From NCBI RefSeq assembly GCF_024753285.1, contig NZ_JANUGW010000001.1:124001-188000 (forward strand): 64,000 bases of DNA, given 5' to 3'. The position numbers and the translations under genes were made by a program. Shown here piece by piece: positions 53,208-62,256 of this stretch (its first letter is position 1; every line of letters begins with the position of its first letter). Below the pieces are notes generated by a model. The model was given only the letters and a program-made list of their open reading frames with translations. It was not told the origin of the DNA and searched no databases. Source of the stretch: Massilia pinisoli (GTDB lineage Bacteria > Pseudomonadota > Gammaproteobacteria > Burkholderiales > Burkholderiaceae_D).

Positions 53208-53267
53208 TTGACAGCGCGGGTGTTTGCATTGAATAATCTGCCAACGTGGTTGGAATCGTTTCCAACC
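53208..53267 (+). promoter_or_regulatory. sigma-70 promoter and LacI operator of the GH3 operon
   Basis: TTGACA (53208-53213), an 18-base spacer and AATAAT (53232-53237) form a promoter. Ten bases on, GGTTGGAA / TTCCAACC (53248-53267) is a perfect 8-bp inverted repeat around TCGT, containing TGGAATCGTTTCCA. The layout copies that of 46381-46438. Confidence 0.7.
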
Positions 53268-53307
53268 ACAACCGCAGACCCATAACGACACCACCGGAGA
53301 CACCCGC

Positions 53308-55845
53308 ATGACCATCCACCGCACCCGGACGGCGCGCACGCGCATCCCCCTCCGCCTGGCCGCCGCGTGCGCACTGGCGCTGGCCGCCTGCGGCACCGCC
53401 GCCGCACCGGCCGCACCCGCGCTGACGAGCTGGCCGCACCTGCGCAGCGCCATCCGCCCGGACGCCGCGCTCGAGGCGCGCGTGCGCGAGATCGTTGCGC
53501 ACATGACGCTCGCGCAGAAGGTCGGGCAGATGACGCAGGCGGAGATCAAGACGGTGACGCCGGACGACGTCCGCACGTACTACCTCGGCTCCGTGCTGAA
53601 CGGCGGCGGCAGCTGGCCCGGCAACGACAAGCACGCGCACGCCGCCGACTGGCTGAAGCTCGCGGACGCGTACTACGACGCGTCGATGGCGACGGACATG
53701 GCGACCAAGGTCCCGATGATCTGGGGTACCGATGCCGTCCACGGCCATAACAACGTCTACGGCGCCACCATGTTCCCCCACAATATCGGCCTGGGCGCCA
53801 CGCGCGACGCGGACCTCGCGCGCGCGATCGGCGCCGCGACCGGAAAGGCCGTGCGTGCGACGGGGATCGCGTGGGCATTCGGCCCGACCGTCGCCGTCGT
53901 GCGCGACGACCGCTGGGGGCGCACGTACGAAAGCTATTCGGAAGACCCCCAGCTCGTGAAGCGCCTGGCCGGCCCGTACGTCAAGGGCCTGCAGGATGCA
54001 TTCAAGAGCGATGTGAACGTCATCGCCAGCGTCAAGCATTTCATGGCGGACGGCGGCACGGAATTCGGGGTCAATACCGGGGTCGCGAAGGTCAGTGAGC
54101 GCGACATGATCAACATCCATGCGCAAGGCTATTACGCCGGGATCGAGGCGGGCGCGCAGACCGTCATGGCCTCGTTCAATTCGTGGAACGACGTGGCGGC
54201 GGGCCGCGACCACGGCAAGGTGCACGGCAGCCGCTATATGCTGACGGAGATCCTGAAGGACAAGATGGGCTTCGACGGCTTCGTCGTCACGGACTGGAAC
54301 GGCATCGGCGAAGTGCCCGGCTGCCGCAACGACAGCTGCGTCCAGGCCATCAACGCCGGCGTCGACATGGTGATGGCGCCCACCGACTGGAAGGCGTTCA
54401 TCGCGAACACGATCCAGGACGTGGAGGCCGGACGCATCCCGCAGGCGCGCATCGACGATGCAGTCAGCCGCATCGTGCGCGTGAAGTTGCGCGCCGGCGT
54501 GTTCGGCAAGCGGCCGTCGCAGTCCGCTTGGGCCGGCAAGGATGATGCGCTGCTCGCCAAAGACCTCGGCCGCCGCGCCGTGCGCGAATCGCTGGTGCTG
54601 CTGAAGAACGAAGGGCCTGCGCTGCCGCTGGCGCCTTCCAAACGCATCCTCGTGGTCGGCAAGGCCGCCGACAGCATGGCCAACCAGACGGGCGGCTGGG
54701 CGCTCACGTGGCAAGGTACGGCGAACACGAATGCCGACTTCCCGCAGGCCGACACGATACTCGCGGGCCTGAAGGCCGCCGGCGTCGACGTGACGTACAG
54801 TGCGGACGCGGCGGACGTCGACCCGACGCAGTTCGATACCGTCATCGCCGTGATCGGCGAGGCACCGTATGCGGAAGGCGATGGCGACATCGCGCCGTCC
54901 GGCACGTTGCGCCATTCCAGCCGCTATCCGGAAGACCTGGCCGTGCTGCAGAAGGTGCACGGCAAGGGCAAGCCGGTCGTTACCGTGTTCCTGTCCGGCC
55001 GCCCGCTGTGGGTCAACGACTTGCTGAACCTGTCGGACACGTTCATCGCCGCATGGCTGCCGGGCACGGAAGGCAAGGGCGTGTCCGACCTTCTCGTCGC
55101 GGACAAGGGCGCGAAGCCGTATGAATTCACGGGCAAGCTGTCGTTCTCGTGGCCGAAGGGTGTGTGCCAGACGCCGCTGAACGTGGGCGATGCGGGGTAT
55201 GCGCCGCTGTTCGCCTACGGCTATGGCCTGAAGCGCGGCGAGCGCTCGCACCTCGGGACGCTCGATGCGACGTACCCGGCGGGTGGTTGCAGCAGCGCCG
55301 ACACGTACACCGTGTACGGCCAGGCCGACCGCGCCAGCTTCCCGCTGCGCATCGTCAGCGGCACGCAGGCCGTGCCGCTCGGCGCGGACCTGAATGCGGG
55401 CACGAGCCTGCCGGGCATCGCCGTGGCCATCGCCCAGATCAAGACGCAGCAGGATGCGAAGCTCGTCACGTGGACGGGGCCCGCGACCTTTGAGGCGCAT
55501 GGCCCCAGGCCGCTCGTCTTGCCCGCCGCGCTGGCCGGGAAGGCCGCGCTGCGCTTCGACACGCTCGTGGACCGCGCCCCGGCCGGCAAGGTCACGATCG
55601 CGATGGCGTGCGGCGGCACACCCTGCGGCACGGCGCTGGACGCGACACGGCTGTTCACGCGGCTGGCGGGCAAAGGCCGGCAGTCCGTCGCGATTCCGCT
55701 GGCGTGCTTCCGCGCGCACGGTGCCGACCGGGCGCGCGTCGACACGCCGTTCCGCGTGACGAGCGATGGGCCGTTCGCGGCCGCCTTCGGCAACGTCGAT
55801 GTGACGAGTGCCGCGGACGCTGTCGCTTGCGAGGACCTGCAATGA
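53308..55845 (+). CDS. GH3 beta-glucosidase/exo-glucanase, lipoprotein
   Basis: An 845-residue family 3 hydrolase of the ExoP/Cel3 type. The N-terminus (RLAAACALALAACG) has a lipobox, so the enzyme should be lipid-anchored in the cell envelope. The (beta/alpha)8 domain contains GTDAVHGHNNVYGATMFPHNIGLGA, SVKHFMADGG and the nucleophile Asp329 in VVTDWNG; the alpha/beta sandwich domain follows (LLKNEGPALPLAP), and the last 170 residues form an extra beta domain. It trims beta-glucans or cello-oligosaccharides outside the inner membrane, releasing glucose for the transporters encoded nearby. Stop and next start overlap (ATGA). Confidence 0.9.
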   Translation: MTIHRTRTARTRIPLRLAAACALALAACGTAAAPAAPALTSWPHLRSAIRPDAALEARVREIVAHMTLAQKVGQMTQAEIKTVTPDDVRTYYLGSVLNGGGSWPGNDKHAHAADWLKLADAYYDASMATDMATKVPMIWGTDAVHGHNNVYGATMFPHNIGLGATRDADLARAIGAATGKAVRATGIAWAFGPTVAVVRDDRWGRTYESYSEDPQLVKRLAGPYVKGLQDAFKSDVNVIASVKHFMADGGTEFGVNTGVAKVSERDMINIHAQGYYAGIEAGAQTVMASFNSWNDVAAGRDHGKVHGSRYMLTEILKDKMGFDGFVVTDWNGIGEVPGCRNDSCVQAINAGVDMVMAPTDWKAFIANTIQDVEAGRIPQARIDDAVSRIVRVKLRAGVFGKRPSQSAWAGKDDALLAKDLGRRAVRESLVLLKNEGPALPLAPSKRILVVGKAADSMANQTGGWALTWQGTANTNADFPQADTILAGLKAAGVDVTYSADAADVDPTQFDTVIAVIGEAPYAEGDGDIAPSGTLRHSSRYPEDLAVLQKVHGKGKPVVTVFLSGRPLWVNDLLNLSDTFIAAWLPGTEGKGVSDLLVADKGAKPYEFTGKLSFSWPKGVCQTPLNVGDAGYAPLFAYGYGLKRGERSHLGTLDATYPAGGCSSADTYTVYGQADRASFPLRIVSGTQAVPLGADLNAGTSLPGIAVAIAQIKTQQDAKLVTWTGPATFEAHGPRPLVLPAALAGKAALRFDTLVDRAPAGKVTIAMACGGTPCGTALDATRLFTRLAGKGRQSVAIPLACFRAHGADRARVDTPFRVTSDGPFAAAFGNVDVTSAADAVACEDLQ

Positions 55846-56804
55846 GCGCATACCGGCTGCTGGCCGACATCGGTGGTACCAATGCCCGCTTCGCACTGCA
55901 GGCGCCGGGCGGCGGATTCGCCGATATCGAGGTGCTGGCTTGCCGCGACTACGATCACGTGAAGGACGCGATCGACGCCTACCTCGCGCGCGCCACCGCG
56001 CGCGGCCGCGCGACGGACGATATCCGCCACGCCGCCATCGCGATCGCGAATCCGGTCGAAGGCGACGTCGTGAGCATGACGAACCACCACTGGCGCTTTT
56101 CCATCGCCGGCCTGAAGGACGCGTGCAGCCTCGCCACGCTGCTGGTCGTGAACGATTTTGCGGCGCTGGCGCAGGCGTTGCCGCACCTGGATGCAACGGG
56201 CCGCGTACGGATCGGCGGTCCTGAGGCGGCGGCCGTCGACGGCCGTCCCATGGGCCTCGTCGGCCCCGGCACGGGGCTGGGCGTCTCCGGTGTCGTACCG
56301 GCAGGCGAAGGACGCTGGATCGCGCTGCCGGGCGAGGGCGGGCATGCAAGCTTCGCGCCCGTCACACGCGCCGAGATGCGTCTGCTGGACGCCCTGTGGG
56401 AGGAATACGGCCATGTATCGGCCGAGCGCCTGTTGTCCGGTCCGGGCCTGGAAGCGATCCACCGCGCGCTGGCCGGCGACAGCCTGGCCGCGGCGGACAT
56501 TTCAGCGCGCGCGCTGGACGGCAGCTGCGCCGCGTGCCGCGCGACGGTCGACGCGTTCTGTGCCATCCTCGGCAGCGTGGCCGGCAACGTCGCGCTCACG
56601 TTCGGCGCGACGGGTGGCACGTATATCGGCGGCGGCATCGTGCCCCGTCTCGGGCCGTTGTTCCACGCCTCCGAATTCCGCGCGCGCTTCGAAGGCAAGG
56701 GCAGGCTGCAGCCTTATCTGGCGCGCATACCGACGTGGCTCGTCACCGAGCCGTATCCCGCACTGCGCGGCGTGGCCGCGCTGCTCGACGCCGCAACACG
56801 ATAA
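55842..56804 (+). CDS. glk: glucokinase (E. coli Glk type)
   Basis: A 320-residue cytosolic glucokinase that phosphorylates glucose with ATP. Motifs: ATP-phosphate loop ADIGGTNARFAL (about 7-18), the catalytic Asp in VVNDFAALAQALP (about 99-111), GPGTGLGVS, and PGEGGHASFAP. It is translationally coupled to the GH3 gene (ATGA overlap) and followed after 18 bases by a glucose transporter gene, so glucose released by GH3 is imported and trapped. Confidence 0.92.
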   Translation: MSAYRLLADIGGTNARFALQAPGGGFADIEVLACRDYDHVKDAIDAYLARATARGRATDDIRHAAIAIANPVEGDVVSMTNHHWRFSIAGLKDACSLATLLVVNDFAALAQALPHLDATGRVRIGGPEAAAVDGRPMGLVGPGTGLGVSGVVPAGEGRWIALPGEGGHASFAPVTRAEMRLLDALWEEYGHVSAERLLSGPGLEAIHRALAGDSLAAADISARALDGSCAACRATVDAFCAILGSVAGNVALTFGATGGTYIGGGIVPRLGPLFHASEFRARFEGKGRLQPYLARIPTWLVTEPYPALRGVAALLDAATR

Positions 56805-56822
56805 CCAAAACGAGGAGACCTC

Positions 56823-58127
56823 ATGGCAGCTACCCCCAACCCGTCCACGACCGTGACGGCGGCACCCTCCGCGAGCACGACGAACACGGGACCGCTCGTC
56901 ATCGTCACGATCCTGTTCTTCATGTGGGGCCTGCTCACATCGCTGAACGACGTGTTGATCCCCCATCTGAAGGCGATCTACACGCTGAACTACCTGCAGG
57001 CGATGCTCGTGCAGTTCTGCTTCTTCGGCGCCTATTTCATCGTGTCGCTGCCGGCCGGCGCCCTGATCCGCCGGCTCGGCTACCAGAAGGGCGCCGTCAC
57101 GGGCCTGTTGATCGCGGCCGTCGGCTGCGCGCTGTTCTATCCGGCCGCGCAAGGCGGCTATGGCCTATTCCTGTTCGCGTTCTTCGTCCTGGCGGCCGGC
57201 ATCACGATCCTGCAGGTCGCCGCGAACCCGTACGTGACGGTGCTCGGCCCGGCCGCGACGGCATCCAGCCGCCTCACGCTGACGCAGGCGTTCAATTCGC
57301 TCGGCACGACCGTGGGCCCGGCATTGGGCGGGATGCTGATCCTCGGCGGGGCGGGCACGGTCACGTACGAGTTCACCGTGCAGGACGCGGCCGGCCAGGC
57401 GGCGCACCGCGCGCACGAGGCGGCCACCGTACAGGGTCCTTATCTCGCACTGGCGGCGGCGCTCGCGATCCTCGCCGCGCTGTTCGCGCTGGCCCGGCTG
57501 CCCCGCATCGACCACGCGGCCGCGGACGACGCGGTCGCCGCCACGACCGGCTCGGCGCTGCAGTACCACCACCTCGTGCTGGGCGCCGTCGCCATCTTCC
57601 TGTACGTGGGCGGTGAAGTGAGCATCGGCAGCTTCCTCGTGAATTTCCTGGGTGAGCCGAACGTGGCCGGCATGCCGGCGGCGCGGGCCGCGAGCTACGT
57701 CAGCGTGTACTGGGGCGGCGCTTTGATCGGCCGCTTCATCGGCTTCGGCGTGATGCGCGTCGTCAGCCCCGGCAAGGCGCTGGCGTTCAATGCGCTCGCC
57801 GCCATCGCGCTCGTGCTGGCCGCCGTCTTCGGCCACGGGCAGGCCGCGATGTGGGCGATCCTCGCCGTCGGCTTGTGCAATTCCATCATGTTCCCGACGA
57901 TTTTCAGCCTGGCGCTGCACGGCCTCGGGCGCCACGCGGGCCAGGGTTCCGGCATCCTGTGCATGGCCATCGTGGGCGGCGCCATCGTGCCGTTCGCGCA
58001 GGGCTGGCTGGCCGACCGCGTGGGTGTGCAGCCATCGTTCTTCATCCCGGTCGCGTGCTATGCGTTCATCCTGTTCTTCGGGTTGAAGTACGCGAACCTG
58101 CATCGGCAGGGCGCGTCGACCGCCTGA
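56823..58127 (+). CDS. GluP/FucP-type glucose/galactose MFS symporter
   Basis: A 434-residue twelve-helix MFS protein of the FHS family: [26 protein letters not shown] at helix 1, [16 protein letters not shown], and [13 protein letters not shown] in helix 4, all typical of glucose/galactose permeases of the GluP group. GAGGAG lies before ATG 56823. Last gene of the GH3-glk operon; it should import free glucose with protons, complementing the ABC importer. Confidence 0.9.
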   Translation: MAATPNPSTTVTAAPSASTTNTGPLVIVTILFFMWGLLTSLNDVLIPHLKAIYTLNYLQAMLVQFCFFGAYFIVSLPAGALIRRLGYQKGAVTGLLIAAVGCALFYPAAQGGYGLFLFAFFVLAAGITILQVAANPYVTVLGPAATASSRLTLTQAFNSLGTTVGPALGGMLILGGAGTVTYEFTVQDAAGQAAHRAHEAATVQGPYLALAAALAILAALFALARLPRIDHAAADDAVAATTGSALQYHHLVLGAVAIFLYVGGEVSIGSFLVNFLGEPNVAGMPAARAASYVSVYWGGALIGRFIGFGVMRVVSPGKALAFNALAAIALVLAAVFGHGQAAMWAILAVGLCNSIMFPTIFSLALHGLGRHAGQGSGILCMAIVGGAIVPFAQGWLADRVGVQPSFFIPVACYAFILFFGLKYANLHRQGASTA

Positions 58128-58162
58128 CACTGGCGATGCCGGCGGCTTTGCAGTAAAATGCC

Positions 58163-58285
58163 GGCATCCCATTGGGGAGTAGCCTGCTTCCGCACCCCGC
58201 GGAAGCGCCCGTATCAACATACTCGTCGACTTACGGTGGACGTGGTACGGGCAGCCGTTTCGGTTGGCAAGACCTTTGGTATGCC
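58163..58285 (+). promoter_or_regulatory. yybP-ykoY (Mn2+) riboswitch upstream of mntP
   Basis: The stretch shows the conserved features of the manganese riboswitch: GGGGAGTAGCC at 58174, a variable hairpin (CTTCCGC/GCGGAAG), CATACTCGTCGACTTACG at 58218, and the closing GGCAAGACCTTTGG at 58266. The outer stem P1 forms between GGCATCCCA (58163-58171) and TGGTATGCC (58277-58285). Mn2+ binding by this class turns on expression of the downstream exporter. A TAAAAT -10-like box lies just before at 58154-58159. Confidence 0.92.
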
Positions 58286-58341
58286 TGCGCGTTCATCGGG
58301 CCGCGCCGGCATGCCATCGTCATTGCCCGACTGGAAACACA

Positions 58342-58914
58342 ATGAATTTCGTCGCCACCGCCGCACTCGCCCTCGCCATGTCCACCGACGCATTCGCCGT
58401 CGCCGTCGGCAAGGGCGCCGCGCTGCAACGTCCCCATCTCCGCGAAGCCCTGCGCACGGGTGCCATCTTCGGCGTCATCGAAGGCATTACGCCCGTCATT
58501 GGCTGGGCGCTGGGCCACTGGGCGGCGCCCTACGTCGAGGCTTGGGATCACTGGATCGCGTTCACCTTGCTGCTCGTCCTCGGGCTGCGCATGATCCGCG
58601 AGGGCCTGTCCGCCGCGGACGACGAGGACGAGAAACCGTCGTCACACGGGTTCTGGCTGCTCGCGGTGACGGGGTTCGCCACGAGCATCGACGCGCTCGC
58701 GGTCGGCGTGGGTCTCGCGTTCATCGATGCGAACATCGTGACCGTGGCCGGCGCCATCGGCTTCTCGACGTTCGTCATGGTCACGCTGGGCGTGATGGTG
58801 GGCCGCGGCCTCGGCAAGCTGGTGGGCAAGCGCGCCGAGCTCGTGGGGGGCCTCGTGCTGATCGTGATCGGTGCCGCGATCCTGTATGAGCACCTCGGGC
58901 ACGCCGCTCGATGA
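58342..58914 (+). CDS. mntP: MntP manganese efflux pump
   Basis: A 190-residue, six-helix inner-membrane protein that exports Mn2+. The paired motifs [16 protein letters not shown] (helix 1) and [18 protein letters not shown] (helix 4), with their conserved Asp residues, define the family. The leader contains the manganese riboswitch, so expression should rise when Mn2+ is in excess. ATG 58342 has GGAAAC in front. Confidence 0.95.
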   Translation: MNFVATAALALAMSTDAFAVAVGKGAALQRPHLREALRTGAIFGVIEGITPVIGWALGHWAAPYVEAWDHWIAFTLLLVLGLRMIREGLSAADDEDEKPSSHGFWLLAVTGFATSIDALAVGVGLAFIDANIVTVAGAIGFSTFVMVTLGVMVGRGLGKLVGKRAELVGGLVLIVIGAAILYEHLGHAAR

Positions 58915-58927
58915 TTCGTGCGTGGAT

Positions 58928-58971
58928 GGTCGGCACGGTGTGCCCACCCTACGGGCCCGCCTTCGCGGGCC
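58928..58971. repeat. two adjacent palindromes between convergent genes
   Basis: GGTCGGCAC / GTGCCCACC (58928-58948, one mismatch) is followed by GGCCCGC-CTTC-GCGGGCC (58954-58971, perfect 7-bp stem). They lie between the stops of mntP and the halogenase operon. There is no T-run, so termination would need another factor. The first palindrome resembles that at 4487-4507. Confidence 0.45.
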
Positions 58972-58974
58972 TGG

Positions 58975-60486
58975 TTACGGCTTGCCCGCCGGGCAGTAGC
59001 GCTCGACGTACTGCTGGTGCGGCGGCAGCTGCGACGCGGTGCGGCGCACGCCGCTCCTGATGCCGTCCAGGAAGCCGCGCAACTCGTCGTCGCCCATCAG
59101 GTCCGCGCTCGGGTGCCACCGTTCGGGCGTCATGCCCTGGCCCAGCATCACCTGCACCCAGGAGTTTTCCGCGAACAGCTCGTTCCCTTCGCGGAAGACG
59201 CGGCCGCTGTCGCGGAACAGGTCGATGCGGTGCTGCAGGCTCGCCGGCACGGCCATCGTCGCCGCGTCGTGCCAGTACGGCGTGTCGTGCCGGTTCGTGA
59301 CCTTGTAGTGCAGGATGATGAAGTCGCGGATCGTGCGCAGGTCGTCCTCGGTCTGCGCATTGAACTCGTCGACGTCGGATTGCTGGATGCCGTGCGTCGG
59401 GAACGTCTGCAGCAGCCGCACGATGCCGCGCTGGATCAGGTGGATGCTCGTCGACTCGATCGGTTCCAGGAAGCCGGCCGCGAGCCCCAGGCCGATGCAG
59501 TTGCCGGCCCAGACGCGCTCGCGCTGGCCCGGCTTGAAGCGGATCACGCGCGGCTCCGTCAGCGCCTTGCCTTCGACATTACCGAGCAGCGCGGCGCGCG
59601 CCGTGGCCTCGTCCACGTGGCGGCTCGAGAACACGATCCCGTTACCGGTGCGGTGCTGCAGCGGAATGCGCCATTGCCAGCCCCAGTCGTGCGCCATCGA
59701 GCGCGTGAGCGGCACGGCGGGCCCGGTGGATTCCGTCTGCACGGCGATCGCCGTGTCGTTGAACAGCCATTGCGACCAGTCGTCGTAAGGCACGCCCATC
59801 GTCTGGCCCAGCAGCAGCGAGCGGAAGCCCGTGCAGTCGATGAAGAGGTCGCCCTCCACGCGGGTGCCCGAATCCAGCACGAGCGCCGTGATGTGGCCCG
59901 TGGCCGGATCGGTGTCGACGCTGGCGATCTTCGCCTCGATGCGCTCCGCGCCGAAGTGCTCGGAGAAGCGGCGCAGGTAGCGCGCGTAACGCGTCGCGTC
60001 CAGGTGGTAGGCATAGTTGATGCCCTGGTTCGGCAGATGACCGAAGCGCTTTTCCTGCGCCGCGACGAGTTCCAGGCAGTAGTCGCCGTAGTCGCTCGCG
60101 AGGCCGCGGTCGCGGCCCTTCAGCCAGAAATGCTGGAAGCCCGCGGTCCAGTGGTCCGTGCCGGTCATGCCGAACGAGTGGATGTAGTCTTCGCCCCGCG
60201 CGCGCCAGCCTTCGAAGCTGATGCCCAGCTTGAAGGTGGCCTGCGTGGCGGCCATGAATTCCTGCTCGCCGATGTCGAGCAGGCGGTGGAAGTGCACGAG
60301 GCTCGGGATCGTCGCCTCGCCCACGCCCACGGTGCCGATGTCGTCCGACTCGACGAGTTTGATGTCGATGACTTTGCCCAGCGTGCGCGCCAGCGCCGCC
60401 GCGGCCATCCAGCCCGCGGTGCCACCGCCCGCGATGACGACGCGGCGGATCGGGCGCCCAAGGCCTGTTTGCTTGTTGTTGTCCAT
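58975..60486 (-). CDS. tryptophan-halogenase-like flavoprotein (last gene of SapC locus)
   Basis: A 503-residue FAD protein of the halogenase family: AGGGTAGW dinucleotide motif at 19-26, catalytic-type Lys86 (ATFKLG), intact WxWxIP (W270, W272, I274, P275) and the GLAAGFLEPIESTSIHLIQRG flavin-tail region. All residues expected for halogenation are present; the natural substrate is unknown. GGAGGAG precedes the ATG, and the cupin-like gene ends 14 bases upstream. It is the downstream-most gene of the minus-strand operon. Confidence 0.87.
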   Translation of the reverse strand: MDNNKQTGLGRPIRRVVIAGGGTAGWMAAAALARTLGKVIDIKLVESDDIGTVGVGEATIPSLVHFHRLLDIGEQEFMAATQATFKLGISFEGWRARGEDYIHSFGMTGTDHWTAGFQHFWLKGRDRGLASDYGDYCLELVAAQEKRFGHLPNQGINYAYHLDATRYARYLRRFSEHFGAERIEAKIASVDTDPATGHITALVLDSGTRVEGDLFIDCTGFRSLLLGQTMGVPYDDWSQWLFNDTAIAVQTESTGPAVPLTRSMAHDWGWQWRIPLQHRTGNGIVFSSRHVDEATARAALLGNVEGKALTEPRVIRFKPGQRERVWAGNCIGLGLAAGFLEPIESTSIHLIQRGIVRLLQTFPTHGIQQSDVDEFNAQTEDDLRTIRDFIILHYKVTNRHDTPYWHDAATMAVPASLQHRIDLFRDSGRVFREGNELFAENSWVQVMLGQGMTPERWHPSADLMGDDELRGFLDGIRSGVRRTASQLPPHQQYVERYCPAGKP

Positions 60487-60500
60487 GTCTCCTCCTGGCT

Positions 60501-61511
60501 TCAGCGGTTGATGCGGCGCAGCAGCTGCCCGCGCAGCACGCGTGCGCCGTCCTCGTCGAGCGGCGACAGCGCGTAGCGCGCGTCTTCCGGCAGGTGCGCG
60601 AGGGTCGCGGCATCGGGTTCGAAGATGTAGTGGCGGAAGATCTCTTGCCACGCGCTTCGCTGCGCCGGCGGCAGGTCGCGCATCGTCAGCAGCGCGAGCA
60701 TCAGCGCGTTCGTCGGCGTGTCCATCCAGTCCGGCGACTGGCGCCACCAGTAGTTCACCAGGACGTTGAACGGGGACAGCGCTTCCACGTGGTGCCACCA
60801 CATCGACGGGACGAACAGCGCGTCGCCCGGGCCCATCTCGGCGACGAGCGCGTGGTCGAGCGCCTCGGCGTAGCGGGGGAACCGTTCGAAGTCCGGACTC
60901 CGCACGTCGACGAGGCTGATGGCCTGGCCGGCCGGATTGAAATCGAGCGGCCCCACGTACAGGTTCTTCAACTGGTCCGGCGGGAACAAGGTGAAGCGGC
61001 GCTCGCCGACGGCGACGACGGCAAGGTTGTCCGGCAGGTCGTAGTGCGTGGCGACGACGGTGCGGTTGCCGATCCAGATGCTGGCCAGCGCATCGCGCCC
61101 GCCCAGGTCGACGTCGTTGGCGGCGCGCAGGCCGGGCAGGGCGCCGTCGATCGATGTGGACCCCACGTAGATGGCGCCCGGATCGGGCCTCGCGCGGTGC
61201 ACGGCCAGTTCGTCCAGCACCTGGTCGAGCCGCGCCCGCACGTTCTGGAAGTTGAAGCCGGTGATGCCTTCGTTGTAGAAGAAGCGGCCGCCGATCTGCG
61301 GCGGGCCGAGCATCGCATTCACGGTCGCATCACGATAAAAGCCACGCAGGTAGGCGTCCGCGGATTCAGCCGACTCGCGTCCCGCGCGCACGAGCGGCCA
61401 GTCGGCGGCGAGGCCGCGCACGACGTAGGGCGCCGTTGCGCGCAACATCTCGTCCGGCAGGCGGCCATCGACGGCCGCGACCTCGCGGACAGGTTTAGCG
61501 CCGGCCGGCAT
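60501..61511 (-). CDS. cupin-like (JmjC/cupin_8) protein of the halogenase-SapC locus
   Basis: A 336-residue protein of the cupin_8/JmjC group. The iron triad is complete: HxD in VATHYDLPDNLAVV and the distal His in PSMWWHHVEAL. The family is typically Fe(II)/2-oxoglutarate dependent and hydroxylates protein or small-molecule substrates. It overlaps the sapC-like gene by 17 bases, so the two are tightly coupled. With two halogenase-like enzymes and a TonB receptor in the same operon, a shared oxidative pathway is likely, chemistry unknown. Confidence 0.83.
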   Translation of the reverse strand: MPAGAKPVREVAAVDGRLPDEMLRATAPYVVRGLAADWPLVRAGRESAESADAYLRGFYRDATVNAMLGPPQIGGRFFYNEGITGFNFQNVRARLDQVLDELAVHRARPDPGAIYVGSTSIDGALPGLRAANDVDLGGRDALASIWIGNRTVVATHYDLPDNLAVVAVGERRFTLFPPDQLKNLYVGPLDFNPAGQAISLVDVRSPDFERFPRYAEALDHALVAEMGPGDALFVPSMWWHHVEALSPFNVLVNYWWRQSPDWMDTPTNALMLALLTMRDLPPAQRSAWQEIFRHYIFEPDAATLAHLPEDARYALSPLDEDGARVLRGQLLRRINR

Positions 61512-62205
61512 TGGCGCGGTTCTTCCGTTGGATCAGCGCGCGGAACTGGGCCAGCGACGCGACGGCCATATAGATCGCCTGCAGATAGCCTTTGGCGTGC
61601 AGGCTTGCGAGCTGGTCGGCGGACAGTTGCGCGAGGCGGTCCTCGTTGATCGTGTAGAAGCCGGCCAGGCGGTTCTGCGAGCCGTCGTCCAGTTCCACGT
61701 CCAGCACGAACGATTCGATGAGTTCGAGTTCGACGAGGGCGGCGACGAACGCGCGCGACGCAGCCAGGCCGTCATGGATCGTGCGCAGCACGGAGCTGAT
61801 GCGTTCCAGGTATTCGCTCGTGCCGCCATAGGTCAGGAACAGTGCCTCGCCCTCGATGCCGCCATCGCGCACGCGCGGGCTGTCCAGGTCGATGTGGACG
61901 GACAGCTCGTCGCCGCGTCCGATCATGAACGGCTGGCGTTCGACGGTCAGCGGGATCGCGGGCGCGTCCCAGCCGTTCGGGCCGAGGAACAGGTTCTCGC
62001 CCTGCTCGAAGCCCAGCAGGGCGAGGGCGTCGTAGCTGCCGTTGCCGTCCTGCGCGAACACGATCGGGTAGCAGGCTTGCAGGTCGCGGAATTCGGCGGG
62101 GAAGGTCAGTGCCGACATCACGGCGTCGCCGTACGCCGCGCCGCGGGTGGTGACGACGCGCAGGTTCTTGTGGTCGACGTTGTTCAGGGGTGCATGGTTG
62201 GCCAT
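61495..62205 (-). CDS. SapC family protein
   Basis: A 236-residue protein of the SapC family (named after a Campylobacter surface-layer locus; biochemical role not known). Typical text: LNNVDHKNLRV, FPAEFRDLQACYPIVF, GFEQGENLFL and ALFLTYGGTSEYLERISSVLR. No signal peptide or membrane helix, so it is cytosolic by sequence. It lies between the first halogenase-like gene (51 bases upstream) and the cupin-like gene (17-base overlap). SapC, cupin and halogenase genes recur together behind TonB receptors in Xanthomonas- and Caulobacter-like bacteria. Confidence 0.88.
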   Translation of the reverse strand: MANHAPLNNVDHKNLRVVTTRGAAYGDAVMSALTFPAEFRDLQACYPIVFAQDGNGSYDALALLGFEQGENLFLGPNGWDAPAIPLTVERQPFMIGRGDELSVHIDLDSPRVRDGGIEGEALFLTYGGTSEYLERISSVLRTIHDGLAASRAFVAALVELELIESFVLDVELDDGSQNRLAGFYTINEDRLAQLSADQLASLHAKGYLQAIYMAVASLAQFRALIQRKNRANAGRR

Positions 62206-62256
62206 GGTTCGTAGTCTCTTCGTTGTCGTTGTTGTGGTGGTTGCCGGGCGCGGTCG

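Noticed and set aside
53113..56349. 1078-codon minus-strand frame over the GH3 and glucokinase genes
   Set aside because: It is antisense to two clear enzymes with catalytic motifs.
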